From NCBI GenBank assembly GCA_027061805.1, contig JAMOWA010000047.1, forward strand, positions 1 through 64,000: a DNA stretch of 64,000 nt. The letters are read 5' to 3'. This DNA is from Thermoanaerobaculia bacterium (GTDB lineage: Bacteria > Acidobacteriota > Thermoanaerobaculia > Thermoanaerobaculales > Sulfomarinibacteraceae). The position numbers and the translations under genes were made by a program. Of this stretch, positions 9,471 to 18,443 are shown in pieces (within the stretch, counting starts at the first letter, position 1; each line of letters begins with the position of its first letter). Under the pieces are notes generated by a model, which had not been told where the DNA came from, searched no databases, and worked only from the letters and a program-made list of their open reading frames with translations.

Positions 9471-10031
9471 TCAGGAGCAAGGGGTTTTCGAAGACCTGAG
9501 CGCCCGGGCGAAGAGCTCCGCCGTGGGACGATCGAAGGCGGTGAGGCGGACGGTCCGGAGGGATCCTGTGGACTTGTGGCACAGGTGGGCCAGGGCCTCC
9601 TCCACGATGACCCTCGTCCCCTCCTCCTTGGGGTAGCCGAAGATCCCCGTGGAGATGGCGGGCAGCGCCACCGAGGCCGCGCCGAGCTCCCCGGCCAGCG
9701 ACAGCGCGGCACGGACCGCCGACCGGAGCTTCGCCTCCTCGTCGCCCTCGCCCCACCGGGGCCCCACCGCGTGGATGACCCAGCGGGCAGGCAGGTCGCC
9801 GGCCGGGGTCACGGCCGCGGACCCCACCGGCACCGGGGCCACGCGGCGGGACTCCTCCTGGATCGATGGTCCTCCGCGACGGACGATGGCACCGGCGAGG
9901 CCCCCGCCGTGGAGCAGCCGCGAGTTGGCCGCGTTCACGATGGCGTCCACCCGCTCCTCCGTGAGGTCGCCGAGCACGGCCTCCACGGTGACGCCACCGA
10001 CCTCGAGCCGCTCGAGAACCTGTGCGTCCAC
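9471..10031 (-). CDS. Macro-domain protein (ADP-ribose / O-acetyl-ADP-ribose binding)
   Basis: 186 residues, a single macro domain. The ADP-ribose pocket is seen as [22 protein letters not shown], followed by VIHAVGPRW and [13 protein letters not shown], which are diagnostic of the MacroD/YmdB group that hydrolyses O-acetyl-ADP-ribose or removes ADP-ribose from proteins. The GTG start at 10031 lies 6 bases after a TAGAAT -10 box. It is divergent from the crotonase-like gene with only 44 bases between the starts. Confidence 0.9.
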   Translation of the reverse strand: MDAQVLERLEVGGVTVEAVLGDLTEERVDAIVNAANSRLLHGGGLAGAIVRRGGPSIQEESRRVAPVPVGSAAVTPAGDLPARWVIHAVGPRWGEGDEEAKLRSAVRAALSLAGELGAASVALPAISTGIFGYPKEEGTRVIVEEALAHLCHKSTGSLRTVRLTAFDRPTAELFARALRSSKTPCS

Positions 10032-10037
10032 GGAACG

Positions 10038-10069
10038 ATTCTACCGGAGGCGGTGGCGTCCGGTACACT
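10038..10069. promoter_or_regulatory. Back-to-back -10 boxes of two divergent leaderless genes
   Basis: TAGAAT (minus strand, 10038-10043) lies 6 bases from the macro gene GTG, and TACACT (plus strand, 10064-10069) lies 6 bases from the ATG at 10076. Both genes lack a Shine-Dalgarno, so both transcripts should begin at their start codons. Confidence 0.5.
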
Positions 10070-10075
10070 CGGGCA

Positions 10076-10708
10076 ATGAGGACTGTCGAGTGGGAACCGG
10101 GGACACCGGGCCTGGAACAGGTGCAGCGGATGCTGGAGATGGCCACGTCGCCCGGTGTCCTGGCGATCCGCTTCTCCGGACCGCGGGCCGGGAGCGGCTC
10201 CCTGCCGTGGCAGATCCTCGAGGCATGGACCCGCACCCGTGCGGTGACCGTCTCCGACCTGGCCGGGGACCCGGGGTTTCCCGCCCTGGAGGTGGCTCTC
10301 TGCGCCGACCTCGTGGTCCTCAGGAAGGGCGTGGCGCTCCGGCTCCCCGGCCGGGGGACCGTTCCTCCGGCCGGGCTCGTCTGGGCCGCCGGGAGGGCGG
10401 GCTCCCGGGCGCTTCGGCGGGTGCTGCTCGCGGACGGGGTGCTCGACGGGGAGGAGGTGGTGGATCTGGGGCTCGTCCATCGTCTCGTGGGCGCGGGGGA
10501 TCCCCTTCCGGTCCCCGATCCCCGTTCCGGGGCCGCGCTCACCACGGCCCGCGACCTAGTGCGGGCGGGGGCGTCGTGGGAGGGTTCGCTGGCGCTGGAG
10601 AGGGCGGCGTTCCGGCTGCTCTTCGCCCTGGGCCACCCCGAGGAGGGTGCGCGGGCCTTCCTGGAGCGGCGCGAACCCTGCTTCGGCCGGGAGGAACCGG
10701 AGGGGTGA
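10076..10708 (+). CDS. Degenerate crotonase-fold (enoyl-CoA hydratase/isomerase-like) protein
   Basis: 210 residues, shorter than usual crotonases (about 260). The segment FPALEVALCADLVVLRKGVALRLPG matches the crotonase pattern for the oxyanion-hole region and the following strand, and LLADGVLDGEEVVDLGLVHRLV matches the trimerisation region. The glycine-rich oxyanion-hole sequence and the usual catalytic Glu pair are not evident, so catalysis is doubtful. It sits just upstream of an acyl-CoA dehydrogenase gene, consistent with a beta-oxidation link. Confidence 0.6.
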   Translation: MRTVEWEPGTPGLEQVQRMLEMATSPGVLAIRFSGPRAGSGSLPWQILEAWTRTRAVTVSDLAGDPGFPALEVALCADLVVLRKGVALRLPGRGTVPPAGLVWAAGRAGSRALRRVLLADGVLDGEEVVDLGLVHRLVGAGDPLPVPDPRSGAALTTARDLVRAGASWEGSLALERAAFRLLFALGHPEEGARAFLERREPCFGREEPEG

Positions 10709-10781
10709 CGGGTGTCCTGACGGTGGGGCTGCTACCCTGATGCGGCCTGCGGGCAGGACACGTGGGCCGGGAGGAGGGCGC

Positions 10782-11936
10782 ATGGATTTCGGGTGGAACG
10801 AGCAGCAGGAGATGGTGCGGGACATGGTCCGCTCCTTCGCGGAGGACCGGATCCTGCCGGGGGCCGCCGAGAGGGACAGGACCGGAGCGTTTCCCGCGGG
10901 GATTCTCGGGGAGATGGGAGAGCTGGGCCTTCTGGGCATGATGGTCCCCGAGGAGTACGGCGGCGCCGGGATGGACGTGCTGTCGTACCTCCTGGCTGTG
11001 GAGGAGCTGGCCCGGGCGGACGCCTCCATCGCGGTCACCATGACCGTGACCAACTCGGTGTGCTGCTGGCCCATCCTGCAGTACGGGACGGAGGAGCAGA
11101 AGCGGAAGTACCTCACGCCCCTGGCCTCCGGAGAGGTGCTGGGCGGATTCATGCTCACGGAGCCCCAGGCGGGGTCGGATGCGGCGGCCCTCAGGACGCG
11201 CTTCGTGGAGGACGGCGACCACTGGGTCCTCGAAGGGAGCAAGGCGTGGATCACCAACGCGGGGGTCGCGAAGTACTTCGTGTGCCTGGCCACCGAGGAT
11301 CCCGCGCTCAAGGCCCAGGGCATCTCGGCCTTCATCCTCGACGCGGACCAGCCGGGCGTGGTGGTCAACCGGCCCGAGGAGAAGATGGGGCTCCGGTCCT
11401 CCAAGACGGCCATGGTGACGCTGGAGGGGGCGCGGGTGCCCCGGGACGCCATGCTGGGCGCCCAGGGCAGCGGGTTCCGGCTGGCCCTGGCCACGCTGGA
11501 CCATTCACGGCTCGGCATCGCCGCGCAGGCCGTGGGCATCGCCCAGGCGGCGCTCGAGGAATCGCTCCGGTACGCCCGCGACCGCCAGCAGTTCGGCCGG
11601 CCCCTCTACAGGCACCAGGGGATCGCCTTCCGCCTCGCGGAGATGGACACCGAGCTGGCCGCGGCACGGGCGCTGCTCTGGAGTGCCGCCTGGGAGAGCA
11701 CCCGGCCGGGGCGCCACTCCAGGACCTCGGCCCGGGCGAAGCTCCACGCGTCGGAGATGTGCAACCGGATCGTGGCGTGGGCGGTCCAGATCCACGGCGG
11801 CTACGGCTTCTCGAAGGAGTACACCGTGGAGCGGCTCTACCGGGACGCGCGGGTCACCACGGTCTACGAGGGAACCTCCGAGGTCCAGAAGATCGTCATC
11901 TCGCGGGCGCTGCGGGAGGTGGCGGAAGGGCTGTGA
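10782..11936 (+). CDS. Acyl-CoA dehydrogenase (short-chain/butyryl type)
   Basis: 384 residues from ATG 10782, chosen because it follows a GGAGGAGGG ribosome-binding site and gives the standard length. The FAD-binding segment contains MLTEPQAGSDA, and the C-terminal signature contains IHGGYGFSKEY, RLYRDARV and YEGTSEVQ, whose Glu is the usual catalytic base. It oxidises acyl-CoA to trans-2-enoyl-CoA and passes electrons to ETF. No ETF genes lie in the window. The chain length is inferred from general similarity only. Confidence 0.93.
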   Translation: MDFGWNEQQEMVRDMVRSFAEDRILPGAAERDRTGAFPAGILGEMGELGLLGMMVPEEYGGAGMDVLSYLLAVEELARADASIAVTMTVTNSVCCWPILQYGTEEQKRKYLTPLASGEVLGGFMLTEPQAGSDAAALRTRFVEDGDHWVLEGSKAWITNAGVAKYFVCLATEDPALKAQGISAFILDADQPGVVVNRPEEKMGLRSSKTAMVTLEGARVPRDAMLGAQGSGFRLALATLDHSRLGIAAQAVGIAQAALEESLRYARDRQQFGRPLYRHQGIAFRLAEMDTELAAARALLWSAAWESTRPGRHSRTSARAKLHASEMCNRIVAWAVQIHGGYGFSKEYTVERLYRDARVTTVYEGTSEVQKIVISRALREVAEGL

Positions 11937-11952
11937 CACCCCCGCGGCGTGC

Positions 11953-11958
11953 TAGGCT
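11953..11958 (+). promoter_or_regulatory. -10 box for leaderless ABC exporter gene
   Basis: TAGGCT ends 6 bases before the GTG start at 11965, and no Shine-Dalgarno precedes that GTG. Confidence 0.4.
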
Positions 11959-11964
11959 CTTGCG

Positions 11965-13806
11965 GTGAAGAGCTTCCTGCGCGTCCTGGGTGTGGCCCGG
12001 CGGCACATGGGCTGGCTGGTGGTGTCGCTGGTCAGCATGGTGCTGGTGGCCGCATCCACGGTCTTCGCCTACAACCTGATCCGGCCGCTCTACGACGAGG
12101 TGCTGTCCGGCAGGCCGGCAGCGAGCCAGGACCAGGCCTTCGAGACCCCCAAGCCTGGGCTCATCGGGAAGCTCGACCAGGTCTCCAACGACATCCAGAG
12201 GCGGCTCTCCCGGCTCGTGGGGCACGACCGCGGGACGGTGCTCCTGCTCGTGCTCATCGCCATCGTGATCAAGAACGTCTTCACCTTCGTCTCCAGGTAC
12301 GCCGTGGCCCAGCTGGGCATGTCCACCATCCGCGACCTCCGGGACCGGATCTTCGACGCCCTCCTGGTGCAGAGCCCGCGCTTCTTCCACGAGATCCCCT
12401 CGGGTGTGCTCATCTCGAGGGTGGTGAACGACGTCAGGATGATCCACGAGGCCCTGGCGGAGCGGTTCGGGGACCTCCTGCAGGACACGCTCACGGTGAT
12501 CCTCCTGCTCGTCTACGTCTTCTCCCTCAACTTCAAGCTGGCCCTCGCGACACTGGTGCTGGCGCCGGTGCTGCTCGCGCCCGTGGTGCACTTCTCCCGG
12601 AGACTCCGCAAGAGGTCGCGCCAGTCCCAGGAGAGGATGGGCGACCTCACGGCCATCCTGGACGAGACCATCAAGGGCATCCGGGTGGTCCAGGCGTTCG
12701 GGATGGAGGCCTTCGAGGCCCGGAAGTTCCGCCAGGCCACCCACAGGCACTACTGGGCCAACCTCAAGGCCCGCGCCATCCAGGCCGCCAACGCTCCGGT
12801 GATGGAGATCGTGGGGGCGGTGGGGGCCCTGGCGCTCATCGGGTACGCCTCCGGTCAGATCGCCCGGGGCACCATGACGCTGGGCGATTTCTCGGCGTTC
12901 CTCCTGGCGGTCTACGGTGCGTACAACCCCGTCAAGCGGCTCAACAAGTTCAACCTGGCCCTCCAGCAGGCCGAGGTGGCCGCCCGGCGGGTCTTCGAGA
13001 TCATCGACGCCCCCGTGGAGGTGACGGACAGGCCCGGGGCCGTGGAGCTCGAGGGGGTGGGGGAGGGGATCCGGTTCGACCACGTCTGGTTCGCCTACGA
13101 GGACGAGGAGTGGGTGCTCCGTGACCTGGACCTGCTGATCCCCTCGGGGAACACGGTGGCGCTGGTGGGGCCCTCCGGGGCCGGCAAGACCACGGTGGCG
13201 CAGCTGGTGCCGCGGTTCTGGGACGTGCAGGGGGGCGCGGTCAGGGTGGGGGGCCGGGACGTGCGGGAGGTGACGCTCGAGAGCCTGCGCGCCCACATCG
13301 GCCTGGTGACCCAGGAGACCGTGCTGTTCAACGACACCGTCCGCGCCAACATCGCCTTCGGCCGGGACGACGCGGACCAGGAGGCCATCGAGGCCGCCGC
13401 ACGCTCGGCCTTCGCCCACGAGTTCATCATGGAGCTCCCGCAGGGGTACGACACCGTCATCGGTGAGGGTGGCCTCAAGCTCTCGGGAGGGCAGCGCCAG
13501 CGGCTGGCCATCGCCCGGGCGCTCTTCAAGGACCCGCCCATCCTGATCCTGGACGAGGCCACCTCGGCCCTGGACACCGAATCCGAGCTCCTGGTGCAGC
13601 GGGCCCTGGAGAACCTCATGGTGGGCCGGACCACGCTGGTCATCGCCCACCGCCTGTCCACGGTCCGGAACGCGGACCTCATCGTGGTGCTGGAGGGCGG
13701 CCGGATCGTGGAGCAGGGGACCCATGCCGAGCTGCTGGGGGCGGACGGGACCTACGCCAGGCTGGTCTCCATGCAGGCGCTCTCCGGTGGCATGGAGGAC
13801 GCATGA
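11965..13806 (+). CDS. ABC exporter, MsbA-like (fused membrane and ATPase domains)
   Basis: 613 residues, a half-transporter that works as a homodimer. The first about 330 residues hold six membrane helices, starting with a hydrophobic segment after RRHMG. The ATPase domain has Walker A GPSGAGKTT, Q-loop VTQET, signature LSGGQ, Walker B LILDEATSALD and switch IAHRLST. MsbA-type exporters flip lipid A core or other lipids; a drug exporter is also possible. The GTG start has no Shine-Dalgarno, and it overlaps yicC by 4 bases. Confidence 0.9.
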   Translation: MKSFLRVLGVARRHMGWLVVSLVSMVLVAASTVFAYNLIRPLYDEVLSGRPAASQDQAFETPKPGLIGKLDQVSNDIQRRLSRLVGHDRGTVLLLVLIAIVIKNVFTFVSRYAVAQLGMSTIRDLRDRIFDALLVQSPRFFHEIPSGVLISRVVNDVRMIHEALAERFGDLLQDTLTVILLLVYVFSLNFKLALATLVLAPVLLAPVVHFSRRLRKRSRQSQERMGDLTAILDETIKGIRVVQAFGMEAFEARKFRQATHRHYWANLKARAIQAANAPVMEIVGAVGALALIGYASGQIARGTMTLGDFSAFLLAVYGAYNPVKRLNKFNLALQQAEVAARRVFEIIDAPVEVTDRPGAVELEGVGEGIRFDHVWFAYEDEEWVLRDLDLLIPSGNTVALVGPSGAGKTTVAQLVPRFWDVQGGAVRVGGRDVREVTLESLRAHIGLVTQETVLFNDTVRANIAFGRDDADQEAIEAAARSAFAHEFIMELPQGYDTVIGEGGLKLSGGQRQRLAIARALFKDPPILILDEATSALDTESELLVQRALENLMVGRTTLVIAHRLSTVRNADLIVVLEGGRIVEQGTHAELLGADGTYARLVSMQALSGGMEDA

Positions 13807-14696
13807 GCATTTCCAGCATGACGGGGTTCGGCAGGGCGCGCGGGGTGCTCTCGGACCGTCTGTCCGCCGCCGTCGTCGTACGGTCCGTCAACCACCGCTA
13901 CCTGGACATCCAGACCCGGACGAGCCTGCGGGAGGAGCTCCCCGAGGTGGAGGCACTGGTGCGAAGGTGCATCGCAGCCAGGGTCCGGAGGGGGCGGGTG
14001 GTGGCCCAGATCAACCTGGAGCGGACCGCTCCCCCGGAGTCCTCGCTGGTGGTGGACACGGACGGGATCCTGAAGCTGGTGCGGACACTCCGGACTCTCG
14101 GGGGAGAGGCCGGGGCTGGCGGGGTGGGTGTGGCGGAGGTCCTCGGGGTGCCGGGGCTGGTGACGGTCCAGTCGGCGGAGACGATCCTGGACAGGGACGA
14201 GCTCGACGCTCTCGAGACGGTCGTCACCCGGGCCGTGAACTCCATGGTGGAGGCCAGGCTGGCCGAGGGGGCGGCCCTGGTCACGCAGATCCGCGGGGAG
14301 CTCGGGGAGCTCGACCGCTTCCTGGACTGGCTGGAGCCGGAGCTCCGGGGGCTGAGGGAACGGCTCCTCCAGAGGATCCGTGAGCGCCTGGAGGATCTCC
14401 TCGGGAAGGACGGGGACCTGGACGAGAGCCGTCTCGTGCAGGAGGCGGCGCTCCTGGCCGACCGCTCGGACGTGGCGGAGGAGATGGTCCGGCTGCGCGA
14501 GCACCTGAGCCAGTTCCGGCGCCGACTCGAGGCCGGTGGCGTGGTGGGCCGGGCCCTGGACTTCCTGTGCCAGGAGATCCACCGCGAGCTCAATACCCTG
14601 GGCTCCAAGACCCGGGAGGGGTTCGTGGTGGAGCGGCTCGTGGACGCCAAGACGGCCACCGAGCGCATCCGGGAGCAGGTGCAGAACCTGGAGTGA
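13803..14696 (+). CDS. YicC family endoribonuclease-like protein
   Basis: 297 residues, usual family length. It starts with the hallmark SISSMTGFGRA and continues with VRSVNHRYLDI; the C-terminal DUF1732 part contains EEMVRLREHLSQF, GRALDFLCQEIHRELNTLGSK and ERIREQVQNLE. YicC proteins are reported as RNA-cleaving enzymes linked to stationary phase. The ATG overlaps the exporter stop by 4 bases, so the two are translationally coupled. In many bacteria yicC precedes gmk and rpoZ; here it does not. Confidence 0.92.
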   Translation: MSISSMTGFGRARGVLSDRLSAAVVVRSVNHRYLDIQTRTSLREELPEVEALVRRCIAARVRRGRVVAQINLERTAPPESSLVVDTDGILKLVRTLRTLGGEAGAGGVGVAEVLGVPGLVTVQSAETILDRDELDALETVVTRAVNSMVEARLAEGAALVTQIRGELGELDRFLDWLEPELRGLRERLLQRIRERLEDLLGKDGDLDESRLVQEAALLADRSDVAEEMVRLREHLSQFRRRLEAGGVVGRALDFLCQEIHRELNTLGSKTREGFVVERLVDAKTATERIREQVQNLE

Positions 14697-14789
14697 GGCT
14701 CCAGACGGTGCTGCGGGGACGGAAGGAACCGGGTTCCGGAGGGCACCCGCTCCTGACGTGGAGCAGCGCAGGGGACGACGACCTTCTGT

Positions 14790-14798
14790 TACGATACT
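14790..14798 (+). promoter_or_regulatory. -10 box for leaderless lipoprotein gene
   Basis: The stretch TACGATACT offers TACGAT or GATACT as -10; the latter ends 7 bases before ATG 14806. Confidence 0.35.
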
Positions 14799-14805
14799 GG
14801 ACGCG

Positions 14806-15069
14806 ATGATCTCGAGAAGCCGCCACGCCGCCGTGGTTCTCATGCTGGTCCTTGCGGGTACCGCGGGGTGTGGCCGGCACAGCGCCGATCCCCCGACACT
14901 GTACGTGGTGGCGAGGGCGGGCCCACTGGCCCGGGACCCGCTCGCGACCTTCGACGAGTCCGGCGCCGTGGTCTTCGTCAACGTCTTCGACCAGGTGGTC
15001 CGGTACCCCCCGGGGCCGGGTGACCGCCGGGGGGTCATCGAGCTCGACAGGGTGAGGATCCCGAGGTGA
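14806..15069 (+). CDS. Small putative lipoprotein heading a signalling operon
   Basis: 87 residues. It has a hydrophobic signal (AAVVLMLVLAG) ending in TAGC, a weak lipobox with Cys22. The mature part (LYVVARAGPLARDPL, then SGAVVFVNVFDQVV) faintly resembles the first 50 residues of family 5 solute-binding proteins, but the rest of such a protein is missing. It may be a shortened binding protein or an unrelated lipoprotein. Its stop overlaps the GTG of the histidine kinase gene by 4 bases, so it may act as that kinase's periplasmic partner (inference). Confidence 0.6.
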   Translation: MISRSRHAAVVLMLVLAGTAGCGRHSADPPTLYVVARAGPLARDPLATFDESGAVVFVNVFDQVVRYPPGPGDRRGVIELDRVRIPR

Positions 15070-16670
15070 CCCGGCGGCGGCCACTCCAGCGGCGGATCGT
15101 CCGGTACATCGTGTTCGCGGTGGTGGTGAGCCTCGGAGCGAGCGCGGGCGTCCTGGTGATCTCCAAGCAGAGGTCGCTCATACGGTCCATGGAGGACTCC
15201 GCCACGATGTTCTCGGCCATGATGAGCCTTCCACTGGCTGAGGACGTGGCGGTCTACCGGGACACCGGCCACCATCTCCTTCAGCAGCAGGTGGCTCGCC
15301 TGGCCCGGCTCAACAGGGACCTCGTCCGGATCCGTGTGGTGGACGTTCGGGGGAAGCTGGCCATGGATGCCATCATCGGCGAGGATGACATCACGGTGAG
15401 GGTCTACCCCTCGGGAGAGGCTCCCAGGATGACAGACGGCTCGATTCCCATCGAGGCGGTGGAGGGGGTGGAGGTGGTGGCGGGTCCCATCAGGACCTCC
15501 GCCGGCAGGCGGCTCTTCCGGGTCGTGGCCCCGGCGGTGGAGGAGTGGGGCCGGCACACCTACTCCCTCGTGGCGGACTTCAGCTACGCCAGGATCAACA
15601 CCGAGCTGATCCGGACTGCTCTCGTCACGTTCTTCTTCATCGGTGTCGGGCTCGTCATCGCGTACGCCGTGTCGGTGCTCCTGGCGCGGACCATCACCCA
15701 GAACATCGAGAAGCTTCACGAGGGTGTCCAGCGCATGGCGGCCAACCGCCTCGGGGAGCGGGTATCCCTCGATTCCGAGGACGAGATCCAGGACCTGGCC
15801 GACTCGTTCAACGCCATGGCAGACCGTCTCCACGCCTCCATCGCGGCCCTGCAGGAGGCGTACACGAGGCTGGAATCTCTGGACCAGGCCAAGAGAAACC
15901 TCCTGGCCAACGTCTCCCACGAGCTCAAGACCCCCCTGACGGCCATCCGCGGCTACGTGGAGCTGCTCGCCGAGGGAAAGCTGGCCGAGCTGACACCCCA
16001 GGGTGTGCGGGCCATGGAGGTGTGCCAGAAGAACGTGCTCCGGCTCTCGATGCGGGTGGAGGAGCTCGTGGAGCTGGCCCGACTCGACCGGGAAGACATG
16101 CTGGTGGTCATGAGGCCGCTGGAGATCGCCTCCATGCTCGAGGGCATCGTGGAGACGGTCTGGCCGAGGCTGGAGGAGAAGGACCAGGCCTGCTCGGTGA
16201 GCCTCCAGCCGGGTCTTCCCGAGGTCGAGGGCAGTCAGGAGCACCTGGAGCGGGTGTTCCTGAACCTCGTGGACAACGCCATCAAGTTCACCCCCTCCGG
16301 GGGATTCATCACGATTTCGGCCGAGGTCGCCGGGCGGGGAGGGCGCACGGGCGTCCAGGTCTGCGTGGCCGACACGGGGGTGGGGATCCCCGAGGACGAG
16401 CTGCCCTCGATCTTCGACAGGTTCTTCCAGGTGGACCAGTCCTCGCGGCGGCGTTTCGGCGGCATGGGGCTCGGCCTGGCACTCGCCCACAGGGCCGTTG
16501 AGCTTCACCACGGTGAGATCTGGGTCCAGAGCAGGGTGGGCGAGGGGTCCTCGTTCTTTGTCTGGCTTCCGGTGAAGGAGCAGGAGGAGAGTCGGTCTTC
16601 CGGCGCCGGTCCGGAGGTGCTCTCCTCTGATAGACTGGACCCGGAATTCCGGGGAGGAGCTGAAGCGTGA
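15066..16670 (+). CDS. Membrane sensor histidine kinase (HAMP, HisKA, HATPase)
   Basis: 534 residues. A first membrane helix (about 13-31) and a second (about 180-200, VTFFFIGVGLVIAYAVSVLLA) enclose a periplasmic sensor of about 150 residues. HAMP follows, then the phospho-acceptor block SHELKTPLTAIRGY, N-box NLVDNAIKFTP, G1 ADTGVGIP and the FDRFFQVD and GLGLALAH boxes. It autophosphorylates on His and presumably passes phosphate to the receiver protein encoded next. The GTG start overlaps the lipoprotein stop, and its own stop overlaps the receiver GTG. Confidence 0.93.
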   Translation: MTRRRPLQRRIVRYIVFAVVVSLGASAGVLVISKQRSLIRSMEDSATMFSAMMSLPLAEDVAVYRDTGHHLLQQQVARLARLNRDLVRIRVVDVRGKLAMDAIIGEDDITVRVYPSGEAPRMTDGSIPIEAVEGVEVVAGPIRTSAGRRLFRVVAPAVEEWGRHTYSLVADFSYARINTELIRTALVTFFFIGVGLVIAYAVSVLLARTITQNIEKLHEGVQRMAANRLGERVSLDSEDEIQDLADSFNAMADRLHASIAALQEAYTRLESLDQAKRNLLANVSHELKTPLTAIRGYVELLAEGKLAELTPQGVRAMEVCQKNVLRLSMRVEELVELARLDREDMLVVMRPLEIASMLEGIVETVWPRLEEKDQACSVSLQPGLPEVEGSQEHLERVFLNLVDNAIKFTPSGGFITISAEVAGRGGRTGVQVCVADTGVGIPEDELPSIFDRFFQVDQSSRRRFGGMGLGLALAHRAVELHHGEIWVQSRVGEGSSFFVWLPVKEQEESRSSGAGPEVLSSDRLDPEFRGGAEA

Positions 16671-17056
16671 GCCGGATATTCGTGGTCGATGACGAGCCGG
16701 ACGTGGTGGAGCTCCTGGAGACGGTGCTCGGAATCGAGGGGTTCACGGTGGAGGTGGCCACCGAGGGCAGGACCGCGCTGGCGAAGATCCTCGCTGACCC
16801 TCCCGACCTGCTGATCCTGGACCTGATGATGCCCGACCTCGATGGCATGGAGCTCCTGAAGCTCCTGCGGCTGGATCCCAGGGGCCTGAAGATCCCCGTG
16901 CTGATCGTCTCGGCCCGGACGGGGCAGCATGACCAGATTGCGAGCCTCCAGATGGGCGCCAACGCATACATCTGCAAGCCCTTCTCCAACAAGGAACTGA
17001 TTTCCCAGATCCGGCAGCTCCTGGGCGAGGCGTCTCCGAGCCGCACCGATGGCTAG
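16667..17056 (+). CDS. Single-domain response regulator (receiver only)
   Basis: 129 residues with a complete receiver: acidic pair in VVDDEPD, phosphorylatable Asp in LILDLMMPD, Ser/Thr in VSART and Lys in CKPF. There is no DNA-binding or enzymatic output domain. It overlaps the kinase gene by 4 bases and the EAL gene by 8, so it most likely links the kinase to the EAL protein by protein contact. Confidence 0.92.
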   Translation: MSRIFVVDDEPDVVELLETVLGIEGFTVEVATEGRTALAKILADPPDLLILDLMMPDLDGMELLKLLRLDPRGLKIPVLIVSARTGQHDQIASLQMGANAYICKPFSNKELISQIRQLLGEASPSRTDG

Positions 17057-18314
17057 GAAGCGCGCCGATACCGGAGAGCTGGAGCTTCAGACCCAGCTGC
17101 TCCAGTACCGGGCGAGCCTGTTCGATCCCGAGACCCAGCTGCCCACCCTGGCCGCCGTGCTGGACGAGGTCCGCCGCATGCTCAACGAGCAGAGCGGGAT
17201 CCAGGTGCTCATCCTGCAGATCGAGCAGGAGCAGAGCCTGGAGTCCACGGTGGGCTGGGAACGGTACGACAGCCTGTTGCGCTTCGTGGCCGAGTACCTC
17301 AAGGAGAGCCTCGTGGGGAGCCGTGGTGTCTCCAGCATCCTGTGCCAGGAGCGGGTGCGGGGGGACAGGTTCCTGGTGTTCCTGCCCGACCGGCGGCACG
17401 CCGCCCACCTGATGGAGCTTCTCGCAACACCGCTGGAGGTCCGCGGCAAGGAGCCCGACGAGGTGTGCACCATCGCGCTGCGGATCGGCCAGGGCGACAT
17501 CCGCGTCCGGCCCACCGTCCGGATCGAGCGGTGCATCTACGACGGGATCCTCCAGGCGGAACGCGACTTCGACCGGCGGCGGGAGGAGCAGGACCTGGGG
17601 CGTCTCCGGGAGCTCCATGCGGTGCTCCGCGACCGGAACGTGACCTCGCTCTTCCAGCCCATCTTCAGGTTGCCGCAGCGGACCGTCGTGGGGTTCGAGG
17701 CGCTGTCCCGGGGGCCGAAGGGGACCTACCTGGAACCGGCCGAAAACCTCCTCGGCTTCGCGGAGCGCTCCGGCATGCTGGGGGAGCTGGAGGCCCTGTG
17801 CGTGGAGAAGGCCCTGTCCAACGCCCACCGCCTCCCGCTGGGCTCCACGGTGTTCCTGAACCTCTCGTACCGCGGCCTCGAGTACGTGGAGGGCGAGAAG
17901 GACGGGCTCGCCCAGATGGTGCGGCAGGCGGGGTGGTCGCCCAGGGAGTGCGTGCTGGAGATCACCGAGCACACCTACTCGGAGGACCCCGAACGGATCA
18001 CGCAGCGCGTGCTCAACCTGAGGCAGCAGGGCTTCCGGGTGGCCATCGACGACATGGGGACCGGGTACAGCTCGCTGAACACGCTGGCCGAGCTCCGCCC
18101 CGACTACATCAAGCTGGACCACATGCTGGTCCGGGGCGTGGCCACGGAGCCCATCAAGAGGAACCTCGTCTCGGCCATCACCGGGTTCGCGAGGACCAGC
18201 CAGGCCCTGGTGATCGCCGAGGGCGTCGAGCGGCAGGAGGAGGTCACCGCGCTCCTGGACCTGGGCATCTTCCTGCTGCAGGGCTACTACTTCGGCCGGC
18301 CCGCCCCCGTCTGA
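17049..18314 (+). CDS. Cyclic-di-GMP phosphodiesterase with degenerate GGDEF domain
   Basis: 421 residues. The first about 180 residues look like a GGDEF fold (DPETQLPTL, then VRGDRFLVFLP where GGDEF should be), so the cyclase signature is lost. The C-terminal EAL domain keeps FEAL, NLS, EITEH, DDMGTGYSSL, the Lys in IKLD, AEGVE and QGYYFGRP, i.e. the metal-binding and catalytic residues. It should hydrolyse c-di-GMP; the degenerate half may bind GTP as a regulator. It overlaps the receiver gene and is the likely output of the operon. Confidence 0.9.
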   Translation: MARKRADTGELELQTQLLQYRASLFDPETQLPTLAAVLDEVRRMLNEQSGIQVLILQIEQEQSLESTVGWERYDSLLRFVAEYLKESLVGSRGVSSILCQERVRGDRFLVFLPDRRHAAHLMELLATPLEVRGKEPDEVCTIALRIGQGDIRVRPTVRIERCIYDGILQAERDFDRRREEQDLGRLRELHAVLRDRNVTSLFQPIFRLPQRTVVGFEALSRGPKGTYLEPAENLLGFAERSGMLGELEALCVEKALSNAHRLPLGSTVFLNLSYRGLEYVEGEKDGLAQMVRQAGWSPRECVLEITEHTYSEDPERITQRVLNLRQQGFRVAIDDMGTGYSSLNTLAELRPDYIKLDHMLVRGVATEPIKRNLVSAITGFARTSQALVIAEGVERQEEVTALLDLGIFLLQGYYFGRPAPV

Positions 18315-18405
18315 TCCCTTCGCATCGCCTGGAAGGGGGGCGTGCCGGCTCCACCCGTTCCCCGGCTCCCCTGTGTCCCCGCCCCCCTGCTCCCCGGCCC
18401 TGCTC

Positions 18406-18434
18406 TTGACGTAAAGGCCAGCATGGCCTAATCT
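18406..18434 (+). promoter_or_regulatory. Sigma-70-type promoter of ffh, with a palindrome in the spacer
   Basis: TTGACG (18406-18411) and TAATCT (18429-18434) are 17 bases apart. The -10 ends 9 bases before ATG 18444, so the mRNA has a leader of at most a few bases; no Shine-Dalgarno is present. The spacer and -10 edge contain the inverted repeat AGGCC-AGCAT-GGCCT (18415-18429), a possible operator. Confidence 0.65.
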
Positions 18435-18443
18435 TTCGCTCCT

